The position numbers and the translations under genes are program-made. Shown here piece by piece: positions 1 through 7,943 of a DNA stretch of 64,000 nucleotides (the stretch's first letter is position 1; every line of letters begins with the position of its first letter). This stretch comes from Acidobacteriota bacterium (GTDB lineage Bacteria > Acidobacteriota > Terriglobia > Acidiferrales > UBA7541), in NCBI GenBank assembly GCA_003167215.1, contig PMTV01000053.1, positions 124,001-188,000 of the forward strand, in the 5' to 3' direction. Below the pieces are notes generated by a model, which was not told the origin of the DNA, did no database searches, and worked only from the letters and a program-made list of their open reading frames with translations.

Positions 1-707
1 TGTTTGCGCAAGCGGATGTCGGAAAACAGCTCCGATTGCACCAGCATGACCGCCTGCATTCGAACCATTTCGAGAACGGCGAGCAGTGCGACGATCATTG
101 CGTTGCGCGTCTCGCAGGTCTCGAAGAAATCGATGAGCGAAACGGGCTCGTCGCTTCCGGACAAGCGCTGGCGCAGACGGTCCATCATTTGTGCGATGGT
201 GACGGTCTCATGATGCAATTCAAATTTCTTAACGTCTTTCTTTCGCTCGAGAATTTGCTGGAACGTCTTCACCAAATCCACGAGCGAAATGACCAGCTCG
301 CCCTGAACTTCGTCACCGGAGTAGAGCGAGCGGTCCGGATGCGACCAAACGTGATCCTCGACTTGTTGTTTCTGGTAAAGAAGTTGAGCGGCATTCTTGA
401 ATTTTTCGTGTTCGAGGAGCCGGTGCACGAGTTCGTCGCGCGGGTCCTGTTCTTCCGGCCCGGCCAGCGGATCGGGAGGCAGCAGCATTTTCGACTTGAT
501 GTGAATCAGCGAAGCCGCCATATAAATGAAATCGGCGGAGACGTTGACGTCGAGTTTTTCGAGTTGGTGAAGATAATCTAGATATTGCTCGGTGACTTTT
601 GCGATGGGAATATTGTGGATGTCCATCTCCTGCTTGCGAATTAAATCGAGCAGAAGATCGAGCGGGCCTTCGTACACCGGCAAATTAATGCGATAGGGTG
701 ATGCCAT
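1..707 (-). CDS. scpA: Segregation and condensation protein A (5' part, runs off the window)
   Basis: The kleisin subunit of the SMC-ScpA-ScpB condensin, which organises and segregates the chromosome. The N-terminus reads MASPYRINLPVYEGPLDLLL, followed by DLIRKQEMDIHNIPI. This PVYEGPLDLLL...LIRK...DI..I opening is the ScpA signature, and the middle contains SLIHIKSKMLLPP, also typical. About 235 codons are visible without a stop; the remaining C-terminal winged-helix part lies beyond base 1. The ATG at 707 is chosen because the family's conserved motif starts within ten residues of it. It lies 67 nt downstream of trpS on the same strand, with a small inverted repeat between them. ScpB is not in the window. 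Confidence 0.93.
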   Translation of the reverse strand, partial: MASPYRINLPVYEGPLDLLLDLIRKQEMDIHNIPIAKVTEQYLDYLHQLEKLDVNVSADFIYMAASLIHIKSKMLLPPDPLAGPEEQDPRDELVHRLLEHEKFKNAAQLLYQKQQVEDHVWSHPDRSLYSGDEVQGELVISLVDLVKTFQQILERKKDVKKFELHHETVTIAQMMDRLRQRLSGSDEPVSLIDFFETCETRNAMIVALLAVLEMVRMQAVMLVQSELFSDIRLRK

Positions 708-740
708 TCCACCTGCCTCGGTCGAACATCAAGATAAAAG

Positions 741-767
741 CAGATCCCTCGCTGCGCTCGGGATGAC
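741..767. repeat. Imperfect palindromic element between trpS and scpA
   Basis: On the minus strand the element reads TGTCATCCCGAGCGCAGC and then GAGGGATC. ATCCC (744-748) can pair with GGGAT (760-764) and GC (751-752) with GC (756-757), giving a mismatched hairpin. In the minus direction it is followed by CTGCTTTTATC. From memory, near-identical short palindromes are dispersed in many bacterial genomes. Only one copy was noticed here. It could act as a weak transcription-end or processing signal after trpS. Confidence 0.5.
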
Positions 768-774
768 AGTGCTT

Positions 775-2058
775 TTAACCACTACCTGGCGCATTCCCTG
801 CTGCAGCGGAAGGCCGCTCTCGCGCATCTTCCCATCTGAAGATGGCGTTGCGCACTCGCTTCATGGTGCGCTTGGCGGCTTTGCGCGCGTTGTCCGAGCC
901 GGTATCGAGGATATCCCAAACCTGCTGCGGATGCGCCTCAAATTCTTTGCGTCGTGTCTGAACCGGCTCGATCCATTTGACCAGGTTATCGGCCATGGCG
1001 TTCTTGCATTCCACGCAACCGATGCCGGCTGTGCGGCAGCCTTGATCGGCCCACGCGATTGAGTCGCGCGGCGAGAATAATTTATGGTAGGCGAACACGG
1101 GGCAGACCTCCGGGCGGCCTGGATCAGTGCGACGAACGCGTTGCGGGTCCGTCATCATGTGCTTTAGAACCTTTGTGCGAATTTCGGCGGGTGGATCGCT
1201 CAGCCAAATGGCGTTGCCATAGCTTTTTGCCATACGGCGGCCGTCGAGGCCGGGAAGGCGCGGCGTTTCTGTGGGCAGGTAGGCCGGTTCCTGCAAGACT
1301 GAGTGCATGGGGAAGAACTTCTGATTGCGTTGTCCTACTTCTTCGAGAAAATTCGAATAGCCGATTTCGCTTACCCGTCGGCTAAAGATCCATGGGTTCC
1401 GGGTGAGGGGTTCTTCCGCAGACACTGCAAGGTCTTGCAAATATGGCGGAAGGGGTATGATTTTCTTCAGTTCACGCAGACGTTCCAGATTGTCGGCGTG
1501 GAACAAATCCTTGTTCACCTCAAAACCGAAGTGGGCGTTGAAGCGGCGGACAATTTCGCGGGTAAGCTCGACGTGGGGGGCTTGGTCTTCGCCAACGGGG
1601 ACAAGCAATTCTTGCTTTGGTTCGCCGTACATGACGATGTCGGCGGATTGCAGGAGCGGGTAGCCGAGGAAGCCGTAAGTGCCGAGGTCGCGGTCCTTGA
1701 GATTCTCGATTTGCTCTTTGTAAGTTGGGACACGCTCGAGCCAGCTCAGCGGCGTAATCATGGAAAGCAGGACGTGCAGCTCGGCGTGTTCCAGAATCTG
1801 CGATTGGACGAACAGTGTGGACTTCGCGGGATCAAGCCCGACCGCAAGCCAGTCCGTTGCGACTTGCAAAGTGTTTTCTGCTATGGACGACGTGTCTTCG
1901 TAATGCGTGGTCAGCGCGTGCCAATCGGCCACGAAGAAAAAACATTCGTATTCTTCCTGAAGCTTCAGCCAATTCGAGAGGGCTCCGAAAAAATGGCCGA
2001 GATGAAGGCGGCCGGTAGGGCGCATACCGCTGAGGACTCGCTTCTTAAGGTTAGCCAA
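775..2058 (-). CDS. trpS: Tryptophanyl-tRNA synthetase, cysteine-cluster (Fe-S type) form
   Basis: Class I aminoacyl-tRNA synthetase charging tRNA-Trp. HLGH at residues 19-22 is the HIGH motif and RMAKS at 275-279 is the KMSKS loop; VPVGEDQ near 155 is conserved in TrpRS. At 427 residues it is longer than the common ~330-residue form, with an extra block between about 180 and 265 and an extended C-terminus. C319, C341, C348 and C351 are spaced Cx21Cx6Cx2C, nearly the Cx22Cx6Cx2C pattern known for the [4Fe-4S] site of Thermotoga TrpRS. The start is a TTG, chosen because AGGAG sits 9 nt upstream and no better codon fits. It overlaps the end of the upstream acyl-CoA dehydrogenase gene by 8 nt, implying co-transcription. 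Confidence 0.96.
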   Translation of the reverse strand: MANLKKRVLSGMRPTGRLHLGHFFGALSNWLKLQEEYECFFFVADWHALTTHYEDTSSIAENTLQVATDWLAVGLDPAKSTLFVQSQILEHAELHVLLSMITPLSWLERVPTYKEQIENLKDRDLGTYGFLGYPLLQSADIVMYGEPKQELLVPVGEDQAPHVELTREIVRRFNAHFGFEVNKDLFHADNLERLRELKKIIPLPPYLQDLAVSAEEPLTRNPWIFSRRVSEIGYSNFLEEVGQRNQKFFPMHSVLQEPAYLPTETPRLPGLDGRRMAKSYGNAIWLSDPPAEIRTKVLKHMMTDPQRVRRTDPGRPEVCPVFAYHKLFSPRDSIAWADQGCRTAGIGCVECKNAMADNLVKWIEPVQTRRKEFEAHPQQVWDILDTGSDNARKAAKRTMKRVRNAIFRWEDARERPSAAAGNAPGSG

Positions 2059-3259
2059 CCTGGTGAGCTCCTGCGGCGCGAGATCCGGCGCGGGCGGGCG
2101 CGTTGCGCAACAAATCGCGTGCGATCACGATTCGTTGCATTTCGCTGGTGCCTTCGTAAATGGTAAGCACGCGAGCATCGCGATAATAGCGCTCGACGTC
2201 GGTCTCGCGCGAGTAACCCACGCTGCCATGGATTTGCACGGCGCGGTAGGCGACCCGATTGGCCATTTCGCTGGCATACAATTTCGCGCGCGAGGCGGAC
2301 GAACCCGGGCGGCGAGAGCCCGGTTGGCGCGATTGTTTATCGCGCATGAAGGCGGCGTAATGCGTGAGGGCTCGAGCGGCTTCGATCTCGGTTTGCATGT
2401 CCGCAAGCATCCACTGGATCGCTTGATACTCGGCGATGGATTTCCCGAACGTGCGGCGCTGCTTGGCATAACGCGCTGCCGCTTCCATGGCACCTTGCGC
2501 CAGTCCGACGGACTGAGCGGCGATGCCCACGCGGCCTCCATCGAGCGATTCCAAAGCAATCCTCAGACCCTGGCCTTCTTCGCCCAGGCGATTTTCGACT
2601 GGAACCCGGCAATTATCAAAAACGATTTCCGCCGAGCGTGAAAGGTGCAGGCCCATTTTTTCTTCATAGCGGCCGATGCGAAATCCGGGAAATGTTGGCT
2701 CGACCAAAAATGCGGTGACGCCATGCGCGCCGGCACCCGGGTCAGTCTTGGCGAAAACCAGATACACACCGGACACACCACCGTTGGTGACCCATGCTTT
2801 GGTGCCGTTTAAAACGTAAGAGGCGCCGTCCTGTACCGCGCGGGTTTGTATTCCGGCTGCGTCCGAGCCAGCCTGCGGCTCGGTGAGGCAAAATGCACCC
2901 AGAATTTCACCGCGCGAAAGAGGCGTGAGATATTTCTTCTTCTGCGCTTCGCTGCCGACTTTCCAGATGGGCACGCCGACAACGGAATTCGTAACGCTAA
3001 GCGCGACCGCCGTTGATGCGCACACCCGCGCGACTTCCTCAAGCATCAGAGCGTAGCTGATGGTGTCCGTTCCCGCGCCGCCCCACGCTTCGGGCACGAG
3101 CATGCCGCAGCAGCCGAGTTCGCCGAGTTTGCGAAGCTGTTCGGCCGGAAATTTCTCATCGCGCTCGTACTCGCGCAGGATGGGACGCATTTCCGTCTCC
3201 ATAAACCGGCGGACGGTGTCGCGAATCAAGATTTGGTCGCTGCTGAGTGAAAAATCCAT
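2051..3259 (-). CDS. Acyl-CoA dehydrogenase
   Basis: FAD-dependent flavoenzyme that introduces the alpha-beta double bond in acyl-CoA esters and passes electrons to ETF. At 402 residues it has the family's usual size. It opens MDFSLSSDQILIRDTVRRF, contains CLTEPQAGSDA (flavin-contact region) and ends with IYEGTSEMQRIVIARDLL, where the Glu of EGTSE is the usual catalytic base in short/medium-chain members. Chain-length specificity cannot be read from sequence. A second acyl-CoA dehydrogenase lies at 50396-51574. The gene overlaps trpS by 8 nt although the two functions are unrelated. Confidence 0.93.
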   Translation of the reverse strand: MDFSLSSDQILIRDTVRRFMETEMRPILREYERDEKFPAEQLRKLGELGCCGMLVPEAWGGAGTDTISYALMLEEVARVCASTAVALSVTNSVVGVPIWKVGSEAQKKKYLTPLSRGEILGAFCLTEPQAGSDAAGIQTRAVQDGASYVLNGTKAWVTNGGVSGVYLVFAKTDPGAGAHGVTAFLVEPTFPGFRIGRYEEKMGLHLSRSAEIVFDNCRVPVENRLGEEGQGLRIALESLDGGRVGIAAQSVGLAQGAMEAAARYAKQRRTFGKSIAEYQAIQWMLADMQTEIEAARALTHYAAFMRDKQSRQPGSRRPGSSASRAKLYASEMANRVAYRAVQIHGSVGYSRETDVERYYRDARVLTIYEGTSEMQRIVIARDLLRNAPARAGSRAAGAHQVG

Positions 3260-3277
3260 GGAGAAGGTGCCGAGGTG

Positions 3278-3306
3278 ATGCTAGCACAACCGCGCGGCAC
3301 ACCGAA
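3278..3306 (-). promoter_or_regulatory. Candidate sigma70-type promoter of the acyl-CoA dehydrogenase gene
   Basis: On the minus strand TAGCAT (3278-3283) is preceded by TGC, an extended -10. TTCGGT (3301-3306) lies 17 nt upstream as a poor -35. The -10 lies only about 18 nt before the ATG, so the leader would be very short. The same TGTGCTAG context recurs upstream of ccmE. Confidence 0.35.
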
Positions 3307-3360
3307 ATGCTGCGTCCAAATTCGTGTTGCGATTCTACGACAACGGAGCTGGGCTGGCGT

Positions 3361-3765
3361 TCACTTCGGAGGCGCGGGAGGTGGAGGAGGTTTGAGACTG
3401 GCGCTAAGTTTCGATTTATGTGCGGCCTTGACCGTCACTTTGACCTCTTGAGTCACCAGGCCGTTCGCCGAGATGGCAACTTTGTACGCGCCCGCAGGCA
3501 GGTTTTCCACGTTGAATTGACCGTTCACGTCAGTCGATACGCTCGCGGTGAAGCCGGTCTGGACATTGGACACGCTGATACGCGCCCCTGCCAGCGGGCC
3601 TGCATGCTTCTCGGTAACCGTGCCGATGATCGAACCGCCAGGTGTTTGAGCCAAGGAGAGCGGCGCGAGAGCGCACATAAAACACAGAAAGAGCCCGAAC
3701 CGAGTAAAAGGCGTCGTTCGGCGCCAAAAACCTCGCGAGAACATAAATGAATGCGGGAAATTCAT
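3361..3765 (-). CDS. Small secreted carboxypeptidase-regulatory-like domain protein
   Basis: A 134-residue protein with a basic N-terminus, a hydrophobic signal segment (FGLFLCFMCALAPLSLAQ) and then one beta-sandwich domain of the carboxypeptidase-regulatory type. GSIIGTVTEKHAGPLAGARI and DVNGQFNVENLPAGAYKVAI are the usual repeat landmarks of that fold. The tail is proline-rich (PPPPPAPPK). It is predicted to be exported, with no catalytic residues. It begins 12 nt after the LytTR regulator gene, so the two are probably one transcript. Role unknown. Confidence 0.8.
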   Translation of the reverse strand: MNFPHSFMFSRGFWRRTTPFTRFGLFLCFMCALAPLSLAQTPGGSIIGTVTEKHAGPLAGARISVSNVQTGFTASVSTDVNGQFNVENLPAGAYKVAISANGLVTQEVKVTVKAAHKSKLSASLKPPPPPAPPK

Positions 3766-3777
3766 GTGCGGGCTCTC

Positions 3778-4557
3778 CTATAGCTTCAACAATTCGCGCA
3801 ACCGTCTCGTTTGATTGCGAGAAACGGGGATTTCGCTGGCACGCTTATCGTTCATTTTCAGCATGTAACTTGACTTGAACCACGGCACAACTTCCTTGAT
3901 GTGATTGATATTCACCAGATAGGAGCGGTGCGGACGCCAAAAACGGTCGGAATCGAGAGAGGCGCATAGCTCTTCAATAGTGCGATAGTTTGATACGCCT
4001 TCGAAGTCGCGGGCGAAAATGGTGATCGTTCCGTCCTGGATGGCAGCGTAGATCATGTCTTCAGCATCCACCAAGAACATGCGCGCTTGCGATTTAACGA
4101 GCAGCTTTACGGGTTGCGAAGCCTTCGGAGGCGGTGCGGACAACTGGCCGACCAGGCTTTCGAGCCGTTCGACCGGCGAGGTGTGGGCTTCCACCATTTT
4201 TTTCGCGCGCTGAATGGCTTTCGCGATGCGGGCCTTGTCGAACGGCTTCAGGACGTAATCGACGGCGTTCACCTCGAAAGCCTGGATCGCATAATTGTCG
4301 TAGGCGGTAGCAAACACAATTTGCGGAATGCGCAGTTTGCGCTCGACTAGTTTTTTGATCACGCCGAAGCCGTCGAGGCCAGGCATCTGAACATCGAGAA
4401 AAACGAGGTCGGGATCGTGCTCCTTGATAAGCGCGACAGCTTCCAGCCCGTTTTTCCCCTGGCCTATGACGTTTATTTCGGGGAACCCTTTCAGGAGGTA
4501 GACGAGTTCGTCGCGCGCGGGGCGCTCGTCATCTACGATGAGAGTATTGATGGGCAT
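3778..4557 (-). CDS. LytTR-family DNA-binding response regulator
   Basis: Two-component regulator of the LytR/AlgR class, 259 residues from the ATG at 4557 (MPINTLIVDDERPARDELVY). The receiver domain spans about residues 1-120, with acidic DDE near the start, the phospho-acceptor Asp in LVFLDVQMPGLDGF and the conserved Lys in YVLKPFDKARI. A linker leads to a C-terminal LytTR domain with ARDFEGVSNYRTIEEL and FWRPHRSYLVNINHIKEV. An upstream in-frame start at 4602 would add 15 residues unlike the family and is rejected. No histidine kinase gene is nearby, so the partner is encoded elsewhere. Confidence 0.95.
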   Translation of the reverse strand: MPINTLIVDDERPARDELVYLLKGFPEINVIGQGKNGLEAVALIKEHDPDLVFLDVQMPGLDGFGVIKKLVERKLRIPQIVFATAYDNYAIQAFEVNAVDYVLKPFDKARIAKAIQRAKKMVEAHTSPVERLESLVGQLSAPPPKASQPVKLLVKSQARMFLVDAEDMIYAAIQDGTITIFARDFEGVSNYRTIEELCASLDSDRFWRPHRSYLVNINHIKEVVPWFKSSYMLKMNDKRASEIPVSRNQTRRLRELLKL

Positions 4558-4676
4558 GGTTCGCTGCGCCAGTATATGCAACCGGAACAAGCGCGGCAAC
4601 AAAACGCGACATCGCGAGACGAGGAAACTGTGTCGCTGTAGAATGGCGAGGCCGTGACTTCACTAGGGGAGATTGC

Positions 4677-5231
4677 GTGGCTAAGAGAAAAACGTCAGCG
4701 AAGATTCTGAGCAGCAAAGTGATGTTCAAGGGACGCGTGTTCGGCGTGCGCCGCGAGAGCGTGGTGGAACCTGGAGGAGTGGAGGCGACGAGGGAAATCG
4801 TGACGCATCCGGGTTCGGTGGTTGTCCTGCCGGTGTTTCCGGACGGGCGCATCCTGATGATCCGGCAATACCGGCATGCCGTGGGCCAATACCTTTGGGA
4901 ACTTGTGGCGGGCAGCAAAGATCGTGGCGAGAGTTTTCAAAAAGGGGCGCACCGCGAATTGCTGGAAGAAACCGGATACCGGGCTCGGAGGATGCGGAAA
5001 CTGCTCGACTTGTTTCCTACTCCGGGATTCGTCAGCGAGAACATGGTGATTTTTCTGGCTGAGGGGTTGAAATTGGGAAAGGCGCAGCCCGAAGCGGACG
5101 AGAAAATCGAGATGCGGATTTTTAGTTTGGGCGAAATCGAAGATTGGATTCGTGCAGGAAGAATTCGCGATGCGAAGTCGGTAGCGGGGATTTTGTATTA
5201 CGCGCATTGTGCGCGGAAAAAACGACGTTAA
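4677..5231 (+). CDS. NUDIX hydrolase, ADP-ribose pyrophosphatase-like
   Basis: Cleaves nucleoside diphosphates linked to another moiety. The Nudix box at residues 79-101 fits Gx5Ex7REUxEExGU exactly (GSKDRGE, then REL and EETGY). The upstream sequence (VVVLPVFPDGRILMIRQYRH..., WELVAG) is typical of ADP-sugar pyrophosphatases. The start is GTG with AGGGGA 6-11 nt upstream. It stands alone on the plus strand, divergent from the LytTR gene. Substrate assignment is by family resemblance only. Confidence 0.92.
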   Translation: MAKRKTSAKILSSKVMFKGRVFGVRRESVVEPGGVEATREIVTHPGSVVVLPVFPDGRILMIRQYRHAVGQYLWELVAGSKDRGESFQKGAHRELLEETGYRARRMRKLLDLFPTPGFVSENMVIFLAEGLKLGKAQPEADEKIEMRIFSLGEIEDWIRAGRIRDAKSVAGILYYAHCARKKRR

Positions 5232-5378
5232 GGAAGTAGCCTCATCCATACCAAAGACAACTCCCGCCACACTCCATACGGACTGGCCTTCGGGACAAGT
5301 GGCGATTAGGTACAGAAATTGCGGGCTGACCCGTCGGTCTGACTTTGGCTGCTAAGCTTGTATCGAGGCGGAGGTCAT

Positions 5379-6080
5379 ATGCCAGACCCGGGAATTTATA
5401 AAAAGCTTTATCAGATTGTGAAATGGTCTACTCTTGCGGCGCTTGTTGTGACGCTGATTCTAGTTTTACGCAAATCGCCGCCCCCGAATATTCCTTACGA
5501 TGCAAACGCAGGGGCCAGAGCAGAGCACAAATTCCAAGCGGCGGACCAAGCGAAAGCGGCGGGCCAGCCCAGCCAAGTTCAGCTCGATCGCAGCGAGCTC
5601 AATTCCTATTTGGCGCAGAATTTACAACTCGAGGGCCAGCCGGCCACGAGCGCGGAGGCACCACCCGCTCCGAGCAGTGGCGTCCAATTCCCGGCGGTTA
5701 GCGCTGGCGCTCCCAATGCCGACCCGGCCGCAGCGGCGCTATCAGGCGGCGATCAAGCAACTCTGGACCAAGTGCAATCCACGGTGAAGGACGTCAAAAT
5801 CGATATGGACGGGGACCTGGTGAAGGCTTACGTGATCTTCGATTATCACGGAAAGGATTTATCGCTCGAACTCGACGGCCATCTGACTTCGGACAACGGC
5901 TATATAAAATTTGAGCCCGTGGCCGGGAAACTTGGATCGCTTCCGCTGCCGCAATCCACTCTGCAAGCGGCTGTGGACAAAATGATGGCGTCTCCGGAAA
6001 ATCGCGAAAAGCTAAAATTGCCGGCGGACATTAGCGACATTCAGATCCAGGATGGCCAAGCTGTGGTGAAGTACAAATAG
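5379..6080 (+). CDS. Membrane-anchored protein of unknown function
   Basis: About 233 residues from the ATG at 5379, which has GGAGG 4-8 nt upstream; a TTG at 5358 is in frame but has no such site. One hydrophobic segment near the N-terminus (WSTLAALVVTLILVL) predicts a single-pass inner-membrane protein with the rest in the periplasm. An Ala/Pro/Gln-rich low-complexity linker (roughly residues 60-125) leads to a globular C-terminal part. That part contains VKDVKIDMDGDLVKAYVIF and LSLELDGHLTSDNGYIKFEP, a pattern reminiscent of lipid-binding or DUF2993-type beta domains but not recognisable with confidence. It converges on the HEAT-repeat gene. Confidence 0.8.
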   Translation: MPDPGIYKKLYQIVKWSTLAALVVTLILVLRKSPPPNIPYDANAGARAEHKFQAADQAKAAGQPSQVQLDRSELNSYLAQNLQLEGQPATSAEAPPAPSSGVQFPAVSAGAPNADPAAAALSGGDQATLDQVQSTVKDVKIDMDGDLVKAYVIFDYHGKDLSLELDGHLTSDNGYIKFEPVAGKLGSLPLPQSTLQAAVDKMMASPENREKLKLPADISDIQIQDGQAVVKYK

Positions 6081-6093
6081 CGCAGCGCGCTAT
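6077..6093. terminator. Short hairpin between convergent genes
   Basis: ATAGCGC-AGC-GCGCTAT is a perfect 7-bp stem with a 3-nt loop, including the stop codon of the plus-strand gene and lying 8 nt from the end of the minus-strand gene. There is no T-run on either side, so termination activity is uncertain. Confidence 0.35.
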
Positions 6094-6100
6094 CTGGAAA

Positions 6101-6943
6101 TCAGTTCGATTGATTCCGCCCGCGTATCGCTATCAGCGTGGCCTGAGCTTGCTGCGCGATCTGCAGCGACATCCCATTCGCTCCATGCGCGAAGCGGGCT
6201 ACATCGACCGCATCCTCCGCGTTGCCCATCAAAAAAAGCGCGCGCAGAGCTTCCCATACCATGCTCGCGCTCGGCAAGAGCGAAAGAATCGGCTGGCGCG
6301 CGGCTACGCTCGATCCGTCTGCAGTAAGCCAGCGGCCCACCGTGCCGGGAACGTTCGATCGCACTTCCCGCTTCCCCGCTGATGATTCGACGTGCGCCAC
6401 CATCGTTCCGGGATTGACTACATCTCCAGGTTTCAGCCGGGTATCAAGCTTTCCTTCGACCGGCGAGCTAAGTTCGAACGGCCGGAGCATGGCGACGATT
6501 TGCGCGTGGCCGGAATCGTCCTTGAAACGCACCAGGGAGAGCGCTGCGTTACGCTGGACCATCGGGTTAGGGTCGTTGAGAAGCTGCAAAAGCGTGTGAT
6601 GAAAATCCTCAGATGAATTGTCCTGGCCCATTACCCAGGCATCGGTGACGCGGATCTCCTCCACCGGATCGCTCGCGAGCTGAATGATTTGGGGATACCA
6701 CTTGCGGACGGAGGGGTCGCGAGTTTCCATGCGCGTTTCGAGCTGAGCCAGCGCGTGCTGGATGTCGCGCGGGTGCGAGTGGTCTGCCAGCGCTTTCGAA
6801 ACCTGCTGATCGTTTAACGGGCGTCCGAACCAGGTCGCGTTCCAAAACAAAAACGGCATGAGCACAAACAGCAGCGCTATGGCGAGGATTCCGAAAGCCC
6901 AACGGCCGCCGAAGGAAGGCTGTGTTTTTGTGTCTTCTGCCAT
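6101..6943 (-). CDS. Membrane-anchored HEAT-repeat protein with barrel-sandwich insert
   Basis: 280 residues. One transmembrane segment (WAFGILAIALLFVLMPFLFW) is followed by HEAT/armadillo-like helices at about residues 60-155 (e.g. DPNPMVQRNAALSLVRFKDD). A beta-rich biotinyl/lipoyl or HlyD-like hybrid domain occupies about 160-225 (LSSPVEGKLDTRLKPGDVV, then VRSNVPGTVGRWLTADGSSV) but lacks the modifiable Lys in an MKM-like turn. More helices follow. No enzyme signature is present. It is the last gene of the ctaA-ctaB group, 12 nt after the DUF420 gene, so a part in assembly or stability of the terminal oxidase is plausible but inferred from context only. Confidence 0.78.
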   Translation of the reverse strand: MAEDTKTQPSFGGRWAFGILAIALLFVLMPFLFWNATWFGRPLNDQQVSKALADHSHPRDIQHALAQLETRMETRDPSVRKWYPQIIQLASDPVEEIRVTDAWVMGQDNSSEDFHHTLLQLLNDPNPMVQRNAALSLVRFKDDSGHAQIVAMLRPFELSSPVEGKLDTRLKPGDVVNPGTMVAHVESSAGKREVRSNVPGTVGRWLTADGSSVAARQPILSLLPSASMVWEALRALFLMGNAEDAVDVARFAHGANGMSLQIAQQAQATLIAIRGRNQSN

Positions 6944-6955
6944 TCGATAAACAGT

Positions 6956-7441
6956 TTACAGCAACGCGTGCAGCAGAGGCAGGCCGATCTGGGATACAGC
7001 CGGCGCGCCGATAGGCGTGTAAGCGATGTACAAGAGCCAATAAACGATAACGCCTGTAACTGAAACGTAGAGCCATATCGGATAAGTCCAATGCGCGATG
7101 CGGCGATGGCTGCTGAATCGCTCGCTTAAAGCGTAGGCGAGCGTGATGATCACGAGCGGCAGCGTGGTTATCGCGAGAATGGTGTGCGAAATGAGCAAGG
7201 TAAAATACACCGGCCGGATCCAGCCCTGGCCCCCGAAGCGAATGAGGCCCGCGTGCACGTGGAAATAAACGTAAAAGCCCAGGAAAGTTATCGAGCAGAA
7301 GAACGCGCACAGCATCGCAGCGCGGTGCCAACGGATTTTTCCGTTGCGAATGAAGGCAAAGCCAATGAGCAGAAAGAAAGTGCAAACCGCGTTCAGCGTG
7401 GCGTTCACTGCCGGAAGAGATGAGAGCGGAATAATTGTCAT
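6956..7441 (-). CDS. DUF420 membrane protein (CtaM-like)
   Basis: 161 residues with four predicted transmembrane helices. LPAVNATLNAVCTFFLLIGF at the start and the HRAAML / HVHAG / SHTILA histidines in helices match the DUF420 family. In Firmicutes that family includes CtaM, needed for activity of heme A-type oxidases. The conserved histidines may bind heme or copper. It sits in the ctaA-ctaB cluster between the small two-helix protein and the HEAT-repeat protein, supporting a role in oxidase maturation. Function in this organism is inferred. Confidence 0.85.
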   Translation of the reverse strand: MTIIPLSSLPAVNATLNAVCTFFLLIGFAFIRNGKIRWHRAAMLCAFFCSITFLGFYVYFHVHAGLIRFGGQGWIRPVYFTLLISHTILAITTLPLVIITLAYALSERFSSHRRIAHWTYPIWLYVSVTGVIVYWLLYIAYTPIGAPAVSQIGLPLLHALL

Positions 7442-7469
7442 GGGCGCACGATTTTGTTTTCAGGCGCCT

Positions 7470-7943
7470 CTAGCTGTCCTGAGGCTTAGCCGCCGGAGCA
7501 GGCGCGGGTTTCGCCGCCGGTTTAGGTGCGGGCGGAGGCTCCGGATAACCCGGCTCCACAGCAGCAAGTGGATGGGAAGCCTGCAGCGGCGGTGCGGCAG
7601 CCGGAGAGGTTGCGGGGACCGGAGCGGCACTCTTTGCAACTGCTGTGGCAGGCGCTGCGGCGGGCGACTTCGGCGCTGCTTGGGCGGCGGGTTTGGCACG
7701 GAAAAATGGAAGCACTCCCGCTTGATACACCATCACTAGAATCATAAGGCTGAAGATTCCGCCCATCATCAAGCAGATTGCCAGCAACATGATGCCGTCG
7801 ATTCCGCTGGTAAGCAGACCGCTGGTAATCTCCCAGATGATGCCGATAAGCGCTAAGGCAACAAACAGTGCGCATATGACGCAAAGCTCGATCCAATTTG
7901 CTTTGGGTGTGGTGGTTTCGGTCCCCATGGTTGTAGTAGTCAT
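7470..7943 (-). CDS. Two-helix membrane protein with Ala/Pro-rich tail
   Basis: 157 residues: a Thr-rich start, two hydrophobic helices (residues about 20-40 and 50-72), then FFRAKP and a long low-complexity Ala/Pro/Lys tail of about 80 residues ending PAAKPQDS. No family recognised. The start overlaps the stop of ctaB by 4 nt (ATGA), so translation is coupled to heme O synthase. The tail could be a periplasmic spacer, or cytoplasmic, depending on topology. Confidence 0.75.
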   Translation of the reverse strand: MTTTTMGTETTTPKANWIELCVICALFVALALIGIIWEITSGLLTSGIDGIMLLAICLMMGGIFSLMILVMVYQAGVLPFFRAKPAAQAAPKSPAAAPATAVAKSAAPVPATSPAAAPPLQASHPLAAVEPGYPEPPPAPKPAAKPAPAPAAKPQDS

